NCBI RefSeq assembly: GCF_011068285.1
Contig: NZ_CP049616.1
Span: 4,422,001 to 4,486,000 of the forward strand
Length of the DNA: 64,000 bases
From: Flagellimonas oceani
GTDB taxonomy: Bacteria; Bacteroidota; Bacteroidia; Flavobacteriales; Flavobacteriaceae
Direction of reading: 5' to 3'
Position 1 is the first letter of the stretch. Each line of letters starts with the position of its first letter. A program made the translations under genes and the position numbers. This document shows, piece by piece, positions 17,096 through 25,561 of the stretch. The notes under the pieces are model-generated. The model saw only the letters and a program-made list of their open reading frames with translations, did not search any database and had not been told where the DNA came from.

Positions 17096-17731
17096 ATGAA
17101 AAAGTGGCTCAAAAACGTCAGTTTTATGATTTTGCTTCTCAAAAGTTGCATCCTTCTGGGTCAGGAATTTGATGCAAAAAAAATTATCGTAATTGACCCT
17201 GGTCACGGCGGAAATGATTTGGGTGCAATTGGGGTAAATCAGACAGAAGAAAAGACAATAACCTTGCAAATTTCAAGGTTGATTTCAGAACTGGCCGAGA
17301 AAAACCACGACCAGACTGTGGAAATTTATCAAACACGTTATAGTGATACCTTAATTTCATTAAGGGATCGGGCAAGAATGGCGATAGCTTTGAATGCAGA
17401 TTTATACTTGTCTTTGCATTGCAATCATTCCGATAATCCAAATGCAAGAGGTGTTGAAGTATATGTGTCCAGTCAAAGGTCGAAGTTTTTGGATGAATCG
17501 ACTTGGCTTGCCTTTCAATTACAAGCTGACTTGAATGAGAAACTGGGTTTTGAAAGTAGAGGCGTAAAGTTTGCCAATTTTCAAGTGCTTCGGGAAACTA
17601 CGGACTTTATGCCATCCGTTCTATTGGAATTGGGTTTTTTGAGCAATAAAGATGAGAGTCATTATATTTCTGGATATGAAAACCTTAAGCACATTGCGCT
17701 CGCTATTTTATCACTATTAAAAATACCTTGA
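17096..17731 (+). CDS. N-acetylmuramoyl-L-alanine amidase (Amidase_3)
   Basis: A 211-residue secreted zinc amidase that cleaves peptidoglycan. The signal peptide MKKWLKNVSFMILLLKSCILL argues for the ATG at 17096 rather than at 17066. The catalytic landmarks are present: VIDPGHGGNDLGAIG (Zn His), the Glu in NQTEEKT, LSLHCNHSDNPNARGVEVY (Zn His) and LLELGFLSN (catalytic Glu). It is divergent from the tra operon and probably opens the cell wall for the mating channel. Confidence 0.9.
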   Translation: MKKWLKNVSFMILLLKSCILLGQEFDAKKIIVIDPGHGGNDLGAIGVNQTEEKTITLQISRLISELAEKNHDQTVEIYQTRYSDTLISLRDRARMAIALNADLYLSLHCNHSDNPNARGVEVYVSSQRSKFLDESTWLAFQLQADLNEKLGFESRGVKFANFQVLRETTDFMPSVLLELGFLSNKDESHYISGYENLKHIALAILSLLKIP

Positions 17732-17733
17732 TT

Positions 17734-17832
17734 ATGAAAGAACTATTTTTAGAGTTAACAAAGAGCTTAAAGGATATTGTGTTACAATTCATCTCAGAAG
17801 TGATTCTGCTATATAAGTCTTTCAGAAATTGA
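17734..17832 (+). CDS. Possible 32-aa peptide downstream of the amidase
   Basis: An ATG 2 bp after the amidase stop opens a 32-codon frame (MKELFLELTKSLKDIVLQF...) predicted as one amphipathic helix, ending 1 bp before the convergent DnaC-like gene. The tight spacing suggests translation with the amidase. It could also be chance. Confidence 0.35.
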   Translation: MKELFLELTKSLKDIVLQFISEVILLYKSFRN

Positions 17833-17833
17833 G

Positions 17834-18496
17834 CTACTTCCTTTTGTCCACAGCTTTTGTATCAAAAGCAATCAAATTAAATAGTTCCCGCATCCGGCTA
17901 CGGACACGGTTGCCATAGCGTTCTTCGAGTTCTTCGGCATTAAGGTTGGTGGTGGCGTGGGTCTTTATTTTGCGTTTGGTATCAAGGTATAGTTCGTATC
18001 GAGAGAGTAATACTTCGCCCATTACATTTAGGCCTTTTCCGTAAAAGCGGCCAGCGGGTTCTACACCTAAATCATCAAAACAATAGAATTTGGTATTACC
18101 ATATTCCTCAACCGTTTTAAAGCCCAAATGGTTAAAGCTGAAGGTTACATTACGGCAGGGAATCATTTCATAAGGGCGTTGTAAGGGAACGATATGACGC
18201 AAGAGTTTCATCAAGCTCGTCTTGCCGCAACCTACGGGTCCAGAAAGCAAGATGCCCTTTTCAATGTCTATTTCAAATTTCTCACAGTTGTCCTTGTCTT
18301 TGATAAAATATGAACAAAGCTTCAACAGAATGCCCTTGTCCTCATCATAAATCCTGAACTTTTTACCGAAGAGCAGCTTGCCCTTGGCATTCAAATAAAT
18401 CAAGATTTTTGGGAAGTCGTATAGTACGCTTTTTCCATCGAATTTGCCCAGCGAATATTCCACGCCGCCTTCGATGATTTTAGAGGGGTTGTCCAT
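17834..18496 (-). CDS. DnaC-like AAA+ ATPase
   Basis: A 220-residue ATPase with Walker A GPVGCGKTS, Walker B FYCFDDLGV, a sensor-like ATTNLNAEELEERYG and an Arg-rich end (RVRSRMRELFN). This is the pattern of the DnaC/IstB helicase-loader family. The ATG at 18496 (MDNPSKII) is preferred; the longer frame back to 18574 would overlap the upstream gene much more and has a basic, low-complexity N-terminus. It overlaps that gene by 17 bp. It probably loads a helicase for replication of the excised ICE. Confidence 0.8.
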   Translation of the reverse strand: MDNPSKIIEGGVEYSLGKFDGKSVLYDFPKILIYLNAKGKLLFGKKFRIYDEDKGILLKLCSYFIKDKDNCEKFEIDIEKGILLSGPVGCGKTSLMKLLRHIVPLQRPYEMIPCRNVTFSFNHLGFKTVEEYGNTKFYCFDDLGVEPAGRFYGKGLNVMGEVLLSRYELYLDTKRKIKTHATTNLNAEELEERYGNRVRSRMRELFNLIAFDTKAVDKRK

Positions 18497-19232
18497 AGTC
18501 TTTCGATTTAGTGGTTCGCAAGTTGTCCTTGATTTGGGACGGTTGTTTTTTCTTTGGCTTGTTTTCTGACTCAAATAATTCGGTTCTATCCATCCAATTG
18601 ATGGCTACGGCTCGCCAATCCCTAATCGGTTCGCCATCGCCAGTTTGCCAATCTCGTTCAGCGTAGTGCTGGTAAAACTTTTCAGCTTCAGCTTTACCAA
18701 AATTCTTTTCTTCAAAAAAATCAATGACGGCCAGACAGTCCTTTGGCTGTTTTATTAAGTTTTCTTGTTTGATATTGTTTGTATTAGATACCAATGCTTG
18801 TCCACCTATGGGACGGTGTTGGTACACCGCCTGTCCATTTTTGGGATGGTGGTGTCCCTCAAGCGGTACACCTCTGGGATAGTACTGTTCCGCAAGCTGT
18901 TCCAATATGGGATTGTACTGTCCCGTAGCTGGTTCATCACTTGTCCCTAAAATGGACATCTTGATTTTACTGCCCTTGTATGGATTGTTGGAAGGAAAGT
19001 AGGATAGGTATTCCCAAGAATGAAGCTCTGTTATGCACCTGTGGTAAGTTGATTTTGACCCAATCTTGGCCACCCGCATCAATTCTCTTCGATTTACATA
19101 GAACTCGTCCATAAAGCGACAGCTGTTCCATTCCTGGAACAGCGCCATATACAGACTGATATGGGTAGGGTTTAGGCGGTCATCAAAATAGAACGTTTCA
19201 AAAGCCGCGTTGAGTAGCTTTATATAGTTCAT
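18480..19232 (-). CDS. Winged-helix replication/regulatory protein
   Basis: A 250-residue protein. The N-terminus (THISLYMALFQEWNSCRF...NRRELMRVAKIGSKSTYHRCITEL) is a winged-helix of the replication-initiator type; the C-terminus has FFEEKNFGKAEAEKFYQHYAERDWQTGDGEPIRDWRAVAINWM, a segment seen in DnaD/primosomal-like proteins. The middle is low-complexity, Gly/His/Gln-rich. It lies between the HTH gene and the DnaC-like gene, so it is probably the initiator or primosome partner of the ATPase. Often annotated simply as a transcriptional regulator. Confidence 0.65.
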   Translation of the reverse strand: MNYIKLLNAAFETFYFDDRLNPTHISLYMALFQEWNSCRFMDEFYVNRRELMRVAKIGSKSTYHRCITELHSWEYLSYFPSNNPYKGSKIKMSILGTSDEPATGQYNPILEQLAEQYYPRGVPLEGHHHPKNGQAVYQHRPIGGQALVSNTNNIKQENLIKQPKDCLAVIDFFEEKNFGKAEAEKFYQHYAERDWQTGDGEPIRDWRAVAINWMDRTELFESENKPKKKQPSQIKDNLRTTKSKDYGQPL

Positions 19233-19236
19233 AACA

Positions 19237-19521
19237 TCAGGAATTTAGTCCGTGGTGCACGCGGTTGGCATCCATTACCTTTTGAATTTCTTCGGCATCA
19301 TAATAGATGATTCCGCCTACCTTAGTGTATGGCAAGGTGCCATTGATGCGAAGGTTTTGAAGTGTTCCCGGACTCACTTGAAGCAAATCCATTACTTCGG
19401 AAGATTTTAGATACTTCTTGATTTTTCCAGAAGCCTGTTTGGCTAAAAGACTTTTGATGTCATCGAGCAATTCCATTTTGAATTCCCGAAGGTCGTCTGT
19501 GGTGATGATACTTGTCGGCAT
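19237..19521 (-). CDS. Excisionase-like HTH protein (MerR/HTH_17)
   Basis: A 94-residue DNA-binding protein. The C-terminal half, KYLKSSEVMDLLQVSPGTLQNLRINGTLPYTKVGGIIYYDAEEI, is a textbook HTH_17/excisionase winged helix; the N-terminal half is a short charged helix. In CTnDOT-type elements such small HTH proteins act in excision control downstream of RteC. Here it heads the replication block and follows a 322-bp control region with two gaccgtactacggtc-type palindromes. Confidence 0.8.
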   Translation of the reverse strand: MPTSIITTDDLREFKMELLDDIKSLLAKQASGKIKKYLKSSEVMDLLQVSPGTLQNLRINGTLPYTKVGGIIYYDAEEIQKVMDANRVHHGLNS

Positions 19522-19843
19522 AATAGAACGATTTTAAAAGAAAAGGACTATCAGAGGTTTATAATTTTTAATGATAGTCCTTAACCCGATTTGACTTTCG
19601 TTCTACAAATTTGATATGGATTATTGGATTTTCTTCACCAGTACGACCGTACTACGGTCAAAATTTAACATCTTGAAATTTGGTATGCTTTGGTGCTGTT
19701 TGATATAGTTTATGCCGAAATTTATACTCAAATCGAGCTGAATTTTATGGACATTCGCTGAAAACCAAAACACCGTAGGTCAACCGTACTACGGTCTTTT
19801 CTTAATATTTTTAATTAGAAGTATAAATGGTTGTTACAAGCTA
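19522..19843. promoter_or_regulatory. Control region with inverted repeats upstream of the HTH gene
   Basis: Contains ggactatca / tgatagtcc (9-bp arms; about 19546-19581), the palindrome gaccgtactacggtc (19646-19660) and a second near-copy aaccgtactacggtc (about 19782-19795). Related TACTACGG-containing sites occur upstream of rteC. These are candidate RteC or HTH-protein binding sites; no other gene is seen here. Confidence 0.55.
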
Positions 19844-20677
19844 TTATTTCTCGCTTTTATCCATTTCAGAAATAAGGGAAGTGGTCAACTCATCAAGAAA
19901 CAGGGTTCGGCTTTTTTTTCTGTTTTTGATGTCCTGATAGGTTTTGTAGATGTCTTTTGGCTCAACATCGAAAATCTGGCTTAAATAATCTGAAATTTTA
20001 ACAATACTCAGACTGTTTTTAGAACCGAGACCTTTAGCGTGAAGCGCATAAATTAATTCCACATAATCTGTATTGCTAAAAGGCCAGTGCAATCGTTTTA
20101 TGGGGTGTCTTTTCCCATTGAGTGATTTCTTTAGTTGAAAACGTCTTTCATCTAAATACTTCAACAGTTTTTGATAAGCCCTATACTTACCTAATAGCAT
20201 ATCCCGGGGAGTACAAAATTCAGGGTCTTGAAAGTAAAATTTTGAAGTGGTGATATGATAACTATCCAGATAGTCCCTTGTAAAATATTCCTTATCAAAA
20301 TGAGTGTGGCCAGCGTCGATATAGCGGCCAAAATCGATATTATACAGAAAAAATCGATTGATTTTGTTCACTTTCTTTTTGATGATCTTAAGCTGACTAT
20401 GCCTGTCTGCCTTGGGGAATTGAAGTTCAAAGGAATGAATCTCGGAAAAATAGATAAGCTCAATAAGCGGTACCTGTTTCGTATGTTTGAAGAATCGGAT
20501 TTCCGTTGCCATCGTATCAAAGCCCTCTTGTAGAACCTGTTTTTTAAGATTGCTTAAAAGATTACGGCACACCTCGACGGAAAGATATGCCCTTTCCAAT
20601 ATTGAATTATTCTCAGAAGCTATTTCATCTAGTTGTGTTGTTAAGTTTTCCGATAGTACGTCGAGTTTCATCAGCAA
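19844..20677 (-). CDS. rteC: RteC-family regulator
   Basis: A 277-residue cytoplasmic protein with the RteC features: N-terminal helical part (ENLTTQLDEIASEN...LLSNLKKQV), the central EIRFFKHTKQVPLIELIYFSEIHSFELQFP, YIDAGHTHFDKEYF, LLGKYRAYQKLLKYLDERRFQL and the C-terminal LHWPFSNTDYVELIYALHAKG helix-turn-helix region. In CTnDOT, RteC activates the excision operon by binding inverted repeats upstream of it. RteA and RteB are not in the window. Confidence 0.9.
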   Translation of the reverse strand: MLMKLDVLSENLTTQLDEIASENNSILERAYLSVEVCRNLLSNLKKQVLQEGFDTMATEIRFFKHTKQVPLIELIYFSEIHSFELQFPKADRHSQLKIIKKKVNKINRFFLYNIDFGRYIDAGHTHFDKEYFTRDYLDSYHITTSKFYFQDPEFCTPRDMLLGKYRAYQKLLKYLDERRFQLKKSLNGKRHPIKRLHWPFSNTDYVELIYALHAKGLGSKNSLSIVKISDYLSQIFDVEPKDIYKTYQDIKNRKKSRTLFLDELTTSLISEMDKSEK

Positions 20678-20857
20678 CCAAGTTGAGGTTTGAAAACATA
20701 ATTTAAGATTCTAGTGGTTTGGTAATAGTTTTTGAAGTCCCTTAACAAACAAACTGTAGCTTGATGCAACTTGATGCAAAAAGACCCGACTGAATACTGA
20801 ACGTATTCAAAATCCATTAAAATTAATGAAAAGTACGAGCGTTCTAATGACAAAAAG

Positions 20858-20897
20858 CCGTAATCTACTACGGATTAATCCGTATTCTACTACGGAT
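20858..20897. promoter_or_regulatory. Tandem palindromic sites upstream of rteC
   Basis: Two copies, 22 bp apart, of a ccgta-n6-tacgg dyad: ccgtaatctactacgg (20858-20873) and ccgtattctactacgg (20880-20895), each followed by att. They lie about 180 bp upstream of the rteC start and share TACTACGG with the palindromes upstream of the excisionase-like gene. Confidence 0.55.
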
Positions 20898-20930
20898 TTA
20901 ACTTACTCGCAAAGTGCCGGAACAAAAATC

Positions 20931-21878
20931 CTATTTTCTTTTTCCTTTAAACCGTCTTTCAAATTCGCGTCTGTTTTGTACTTCCGCCTTCTTAAAGATG
21001 TTTGAAGCGTGTTTAGAAACTGTACCTTCAGCAATAAACAGATAGCTTCCTATTTGTTTATACGATTTGCCTTCGAGTATGAGGTTGGCTACCTCAATTT
21101 CCCGTTTGGATAAATCGAGTTTTGAAAAATATTTTAAGATAGCAATATTTTTTGCTTCTCTAGCATCATCGGTATATCCTAACCTGTGCAAGAATTGTTC
21201 TTTTTTTAAATCTTGATATATGTTAATACGGATGAGTGCCACGGCAAGAACAAAGTAGCCACCATTTACAGTCAATTGTTCCACTACCTGAAAATCCCCG
21301 AGAGCAACTATAATAGGCATAAGCACTATGGATAACAAAGTAAGATAACCAGTGGCAATCCTATCCCTATAAAACCTATTTGTAGCACCCCCTTTTTCCT
21401 TATAGAGCTCAATTAACGGTGTGCTGATTTTAACGAGAAATGCAATGGCGACTGCAACAGGAATGAAAATAAATGAATATTTAGCGATACCAATATCTTG
21501 CCAGATGATTAGTGGAAGGACAAAAAAGAAAATAAATGCGGAAATGAGAATTATCATTAAATGGCGTAGGGTAAAGAATTTTAAATGACCAATGTCAAAT
21601 TCAGAATACACATAATATACATAGTACAAGGCTGTGTAGAGACCTACGCCGTAAGCCACGATATATTGAATGCTAAGCGGTATAGGAATATTCGTGTCTG
21701 GGAAAATTCCCGAAAAAAAATTATACGATATCAACGAGATTGTGAACCAGATGAAGCGGTTGGTTGACTTACTGTCTCGTTTCTTTAATGAAATAATCAC
21801 AAAATTCGTAAGCAGTATTAATTGAACCGCTATGATGAAGAACGTGACGATATGCATTTCAGAGCCAAATACCGTCAT
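20931..21878 (-). CDS. Membrane-bound LuxR-type regulator
   Basis: A 315-residue protein with seven predicted membrane helices (about 1-215, beginning HIVTFFIIAVQLILLTNFVIIS) and a C-terminal LuxR-type helix-turn-helix (LSKREIEVANLILEGKSYKQIGSYLFIAEGTVSKHASNIFKK). It is likely a membrane sensor that binds DNA directly. It overlaps the GNAT gene by 1 bp (TGATG), so the two are translated together. MTVFGSEMHIV allows either of two starts (21878 or 21857). Confidence 0.8.
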   Translation of the reverse strand: MTVFGSEMHIVTFFIIAVQLILLTNFVIISLKKRDSKSTNRFIWFTISLISYNFFSGIFPDTNIPIPLSIQYIVAYGVGLYTALYYVYYVYSEFDIGHLKFFTLRHLMIILISAFIFFFVLPLIIWQDIGIAKYSFIFIPVAVAIAFLVKISTPLIELYKEKGGATNRFYRDRIATGYLTLLSIVLMPIIVALGDFQVVEQLTVNGGYFVLAVALIRINIYQDLKKEQFLHRLGYTDDAREAKNIAILKYFSKLDLSKREIEVANLILEGKSYKQIGSYLFIAEGTVSKHASNIFKKAEVQNRREFERRFKGKRK

Positions 21879-22462
21879 CAGATTGTGGATTTAGCCCTTC
21901 TTCTGAAAAGCATCAGTCGATAGGGTAAACCTGTATCAATATTGGCAAAGTTTTCGAAGCCGTGATTTTCGTAAAAGTTTATATTCCTTTTGGTCGAAGT
22001 TTCCAGATGGATATCCTGCCCTTTCTTATCGGCAAATTCAATTATTTCTTTAAGGAGCATACCCCCATAACCTTTTCCGGAGTCAACAGGATTTACTCCG
22101 ATATACCACAAGTGCATAAATGGCTCATTTGGATGATGCTTTTTGATTAAGGATTCTCGTTTAAGAATAGTCGGCACCCTTCTTAGACCAATAACATTTA
22201 TGGCCAACTTTAAGTCTTCATAAAAGGACTTGAAACTGAATTTTTTCTTTCGTGGAAAAAGTATTAGCCCAACAGCCTTTCTATTTTCAGAAATAAAAAT
22301 TTTACCGGTAAGTTCGGCCATTTCGTAGCTGTAGCTCATTAGTGCGGGGATTTTTTCATTATCACCCCCAACTACCAGGTTCACGGATTTGTTCTCTTTG
22401 AAGGAACTGGAAAGTATATCAATGACTAAATCCTTATCGTTAAAAATTTCTGGTCTTGGCAT
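21878..22462 (-). CDS. GNAT family N-acetyltransferase
   Basis: A 194-residue GNAT enzyme. The acetyl-CoA-binding region is clear: LWYIGVNPVDSGKGYGGMLLKEIIEFADKKG (motif A) followed by LETSTKRNINFYENHGFENF (motif B). The substrate is not readable from sequence. It is the first gene of a pair with the LuxR-type membrane regulator; a TAACTTTA box about 20 bp upstream of the ATG is a plausible -7 element. Confidence 0.85.
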   Translation of the reverse strand: MPRPEIFNDKDLVIDILSSSFKENKSVNLVVGGDNEKIPALMSYSYEMAELTGKIFISENRKAVGLILFPRKKKFSFKSFYEDLKLAINVIGLRRVPTILKRESLIKKHHPNEPFMHLWYIGVNPVDSGKGYGGMLLKEIIEFADKKGQDIHLETSTKRNINFYENHGFENFANIDTGLPYRLMLFRRRAKSTI

Positions 22463-22871
22463 TGTATTTTTGGCACATTAAAGTTATCCTGGCTTTTTAG
22501 GTAAATGACACACTATCCTTAGAATAAGCTTTTTCAATGATTTAATGAGAGGAAACATTCTCGGATTCGAGAAATTTTATAATCCACTTTTTTTTGTATC
22601 AATTTTTGGGTTTTCCTAATTCAAGCCTTCAGAGGTATCTTCGCTTACAAGAATATGATTCGTTATGTTAAGTTCACTATTTTTTAGATTTTTCATTAAA
22701 TCAAACGTTTGTGTATAATCCCTTTCAGAACAAAAAAGTATAATAGAAGAATGGTAAGAACCAGAAGAATAGATAAAAAATCAACTTCTCTTTGCCGCTA
22801 CGTGTTATTTGAATCCCTCCTGGTTTTTGATCTTTTCTCTATCGGGTTCTTCTTGCACTCGCTTGATGCTG
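22463..22871. other. Gene-free stretch between GNAT and PepSY-like genes
   Basis: Holds the probable GNAT promoter next to 22463-22500. The remainder is AT-rich, without a convincing gene. A 60-codon frame at 22709-22891 is Arg/Phe-rich without family features and is judged spurious. Confidence 0.5.
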
Positions 22872-23177
22872 CTAGTTTTCAGAGGCTATAATCTTTCCTT
22901 GTTTGTCGAAGTAGATTTCCAGATGTTTATCGTCAGGACTTTCCACTTCTAATTCATATAAAGTTCCCATGTCGGTTTCCACTTTTTCTACTTCTTCTAT
23001 TTCCCAGTCCTTGTATTCTGAGCTCTCAAAGGCAGTCTGTACAGACGCCGGTAAGTCAGCATATTCAATTTCCTCTTCGCTGATTTCTTTAAAATTGTGG
23101 TTCTTGTTTTCGCAGCTTACTGTTACAGCCACGAATAACAAACAAGCTATTACAAAGCATACATTTTTAAATCGCAT
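22872..23177 (-). CDS. PepSY-like lipoprotein
   Basis: A 101-residue exported lipoprotein (start at 23177, MRFKNVCFVIACLLFVAVTVSCEN; the longer frame to 23216 would put an unusual basic extension before the signal peptide). The mature part (EIEYADLPASVQTAFESSEYKDWEIEEVEKVETDMGTLYELEVESPDDKHLEIYFDKQGKII) is the PepSY-like/BLIP-like fold. A second copy lies at 34774. It is preceded by the TTTCTACAGA operator and the -7 element TATCATTG, so it belongs to the cargo regulon. Confidence 0.85.
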   Translation of the reverse strand: MRFKNVCFVIACLLFVAVTVSCENKNHNFKEISEEEIEYADLPASVQTAFESSEYKDWEIEEVEKVETDMGTLYELEVESPDDKHLEIYFDKQGKIIASEN

Positions 23178-23213
23178 AATAATCTTTTTTTTATTTCTTA
23201 CTAAAACCCATTT

Positions 23214-23249
23214 CAATGATACAAACCGATTCTGTAGAAATTCGGGATT
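23214..23249 (-). promoter_or_regulatory. Regulon promoter a (PepSY-like lipoprotein)
   Basis: On the minus strand: TTTCTACAGA (plus 23231-23240), 9 nt, then TATCATTG (23221-23214), 36 bp upstream of the ATG at 23177. This is one of five sites with identical core and spacing. Confidence 0.8.
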
Positions 23250-23365
23250 ACAAGGAGAAGATTTATTGTCTCATCTGTGTTGCGAACTTACTTGAATTAA
23301 CTATTTCAAATAAAATCAATTACCTACATTGTACCACATTAAACAGGTATCTGGTAGTTTTCTTT

Positions 23366-25519
23366 TTAAATCACAAATCTCCATATCAGTTTGCCCAAAA
23401 TAGTTGTTCTTTCAAGTGTCCAGCTATTTCCCGAAGTGTCGTAAGCTTGGTTGACGATGAAAAAGAAATCAGCTCCGATAATTGGAATCCATTGCAAACG
23501 GAAATTCAGAAGTACTTCTTCATCTTCACTGTTCCACTGGGAAAACAGGGAGCCGAATAGATTCGGGTTTACGGCATACTCTATACGGTTACCGATCAGG
23601 TCTGTATCAAAGCTTCCTTCCGGCAAGTCAATCCAGTTTTTTTCGTAGTTAGCAGCGATCTTTAGATAACGGCTTGTTCTCCATGATAGCTCAAAAGCAC
23701 TTTGGGTACTCTTTCCTTTAAAAAAGTTTCCCCAGTTAAAATACGTATCGAGTGCAAAGTTTCGACCGCTGAAAGTAGCGGCTTGTATTTCCATACGGTT
23801 GTACCAATACTCTCCTTCAGGAATGACAATTCCTTCCGTAATCTCAAATGGTTCTCGCAGACCTTCCGCTCTCCTTTGGAGGTTAAACTCAAAGGATTCC
23901 CCACTACGTGTTTCAAAGCCTAATGGTCTGATTTCGTAGAAAAATGATTGCAGTTCACCTGTGTCGTCAAAAATGAAGTAATTCATGTCCAACCCTTTAA
24001 AACTGAACTGTCGTATCCATTTGAAATGGTTTTTAGGTCGGGGTTTCCATTCAAGTTCAGTATAAAACTCCTGGAAATTTTCCCTGCGCAGAAAACCCAC
24101 TTCCGGATTGAAGGGGGTGGCACTTCTTTGCCAAGCCATATCAAACTCAACTTTATCGTTGGGATAGCTCAGGTAAATACGGTGAGCATTGGCCCTGGCA
24201 TCAAAATCATCAGAGTTAATGTTTTGTGTGAATGATGCACCAATATTCAGGTTTTTGTCACCAAATAATTCGGACATACTGTAAAGCCCATATCCTCCGG
24301 TTGTGCTATGCCATCGTCCATTTTCGTATTTATTGGCAGATAAAATGCCTATGGAAGATTGTTTCAAGACATCCTGCCTCCAGCTTACAACTGTATAATT
24401 GGTAGAGGGTATGCTGTCCCTACTGACTGTCTGCATGGACAAAGCACCCAACGTAGTATTTCCCATTTTACCCAATACCCTTGCCCCTGCGATTATTGGA
24501 ACCGTAGAGCGATCTTCGGCTAATCCGATCCGCCTGCTATAAAAAGGGATTATGCGGTTTCCCATACCCATATCAAAATAGTCTTGTCCCTCAAGGAAAA
24601 ATTCCCTTCGTTCAGGGAAAAACAGTGGAAATCGGGTAAGGTTGATCTGCTGTCTGTCGGCTTCAACCTGTGCAAAATCTGTATTAATGGTCAGATTCAT
24701 ACGGAGGGTAGGTGTGATAAGGTAATTGATGTCGCCACCGGCATTCAGTTGTTCCTCAGACTTTTCTGGTGTTAATTCCGCACCCCCGATTGAATAAGGC
24801 TTGATTTCAATAAAAGTTTTACTTTTGATATTGTCGAGATCGGTCAAAGTACCAGCCCTGTTCACCAGCTCTAGTTCGGAATCACGAGACCAGCCCTGCC
24901 ATAGTAATTGTTCCCTTTTTCTGCGAATATTGCGCTCAAAATTGATACCCCAGACCTGCTGATCTAAATTCGTTTTAAACTTCAGGGTAGAAAAAGGAAT
25001 GGCTATTTCCGCGAACCAACCTTCGTTCGTTATCGCTGTTCTGGTATCCCATACACCATTCCAAAATTTGTTAAAAGACCTACCGTTGTTTAAAATCTGC
25101 GCATCGGCACGGGCACCATTAGGATTGATTACAAACAGAAATCCGTTTCTGTCGTCATCGTAAGTGTCTATGATGACCTCAAAGTTGTCTTCTACACCCC
25201 AGTTGAAATCCCGTTTCATTTCGCGGGCTACAAGATTATCCGGCTCCCTATCGAAACCCCAAAATCCGATGTATAGGGTATTGGCCGTATAGACAATGGC
25301 CACTTCCGTTTTTTCTGTTGCCGGCTCCCCAACATTCAGTTCGCGTTGGGTAAAATTGCTTATGCGAACAGCATTTTCCCAAACAGGTTCATCTAATCTT
25401 CCATCAAGCTGAATTGCATCATCTGTATACTTTGCATAAATCGTGTTTGGTAAACTTACCTGGGCCATGCTGCATTCTACAATCATCAGTAAACCTATGA
25501 CAAAGAATAGTCCTTTCAT
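23366..25519 (-). CDS. DUF5916 outer-membrane protein
   Basis: A 717-residue exported protein: signal peptide MKGLFFVIGLLMIVECSMAQ, an N-terminal family-9 carbohydrate-binding-like domain (IQLDGRLDEPVWENAVRISNFTQ...), then an outer-membrane beta-barrel with alternating aromatic strands to the C-terminal Phe-Val-Ile. This is the DUF5916 family, common in Bacteroidetes; its function is unknown. It is preceded by regulon promoter b, which overlaps the end of the adaptor gene. The -7 box ends 6 nt before the ATG, suggesting a leaderless message. Confidence 0.85.
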   Translation of the reverse strand: MKGLFFVIGLLMIVECSMAQVSLPNTIYAKYTDDAIQLDGRLDEPVWENAVRISNFTQRELNVGEPATEKTEVAIVYTANTLYIGFWGFDREPDNLVAREMKRDFNWGVEDNFEVIIDTYDDDRNGFLFVINPNGARADAQILNNGRSFNKFWNGVWDTRTAITNEGWFAEIAIPFSTLKFKTNLDQQVWGINFERNIRRKREQLLWQGWSRDSELELVNRAGTLTDLDNIKSKTFIEIKPYSIGGAELTPEKSEEQLNAGGDINYLITPTLRMNLTINTDFAQVEADRQQINLTRFPLFFPERREFFLEGQDYFDMGMGNRIIPFYSRRIGLAEDRSTVPIIAGARVLGKMGNTTLGALSMQTVSRDSIPSTNYTVVSWRQDVLKQSSIGILSANKYENGRWHSTTGGYGLYSMSELFGDKNLNIGASFTQNINSDDFDARANAHRIYLSYPNDKVEFDMAWQRSATPFNPEVGFLRRENFQEFYTELEWKPRPKNHFKWIRQFSFKGLDMNYFIFDDTGELQSFFYEIRPLGFETRSGESFEFNLQRRAEGLREPFEITEGIVIPEGEYWYNRMEIQAATFSGRNFALDTYFNWGNFFKGKSTQSAFELSWRTSRYLKIAANYEKNWIDLPEGSFDTDLIGNRIEYAVNPNLFGSLFSQWNSEDEEVLLNFRLQWIPIIGADFFFIVNQAYDTSGNSWTLERTTILGKLIWRFVI

Positions 25520-25525
25520 ATTTTC

Positions 25526-25561
25526 CTAAAATAGAAACCGATTCTGTAGAAATGTGGGAAC
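25526..25561 (-). promoter_or_regulatory. Regulon promoter b (DUF5916)
   Basis: On the minus strand: TTTCTACAGA (plus 25543-25552), 9 nt, TATTTTAG (25533-25526), 6 nt before the ATG at 25519. It lies between the adaptor stop codon and the DUF5916 start. Confidence 0.75.

Noticed and set aside
22709..22891. 60-codon frame between GNAT and PepSY genes
   Set aside because: No initiation region like its neighbours, no family features, overlaps the end of the PepSY gene.
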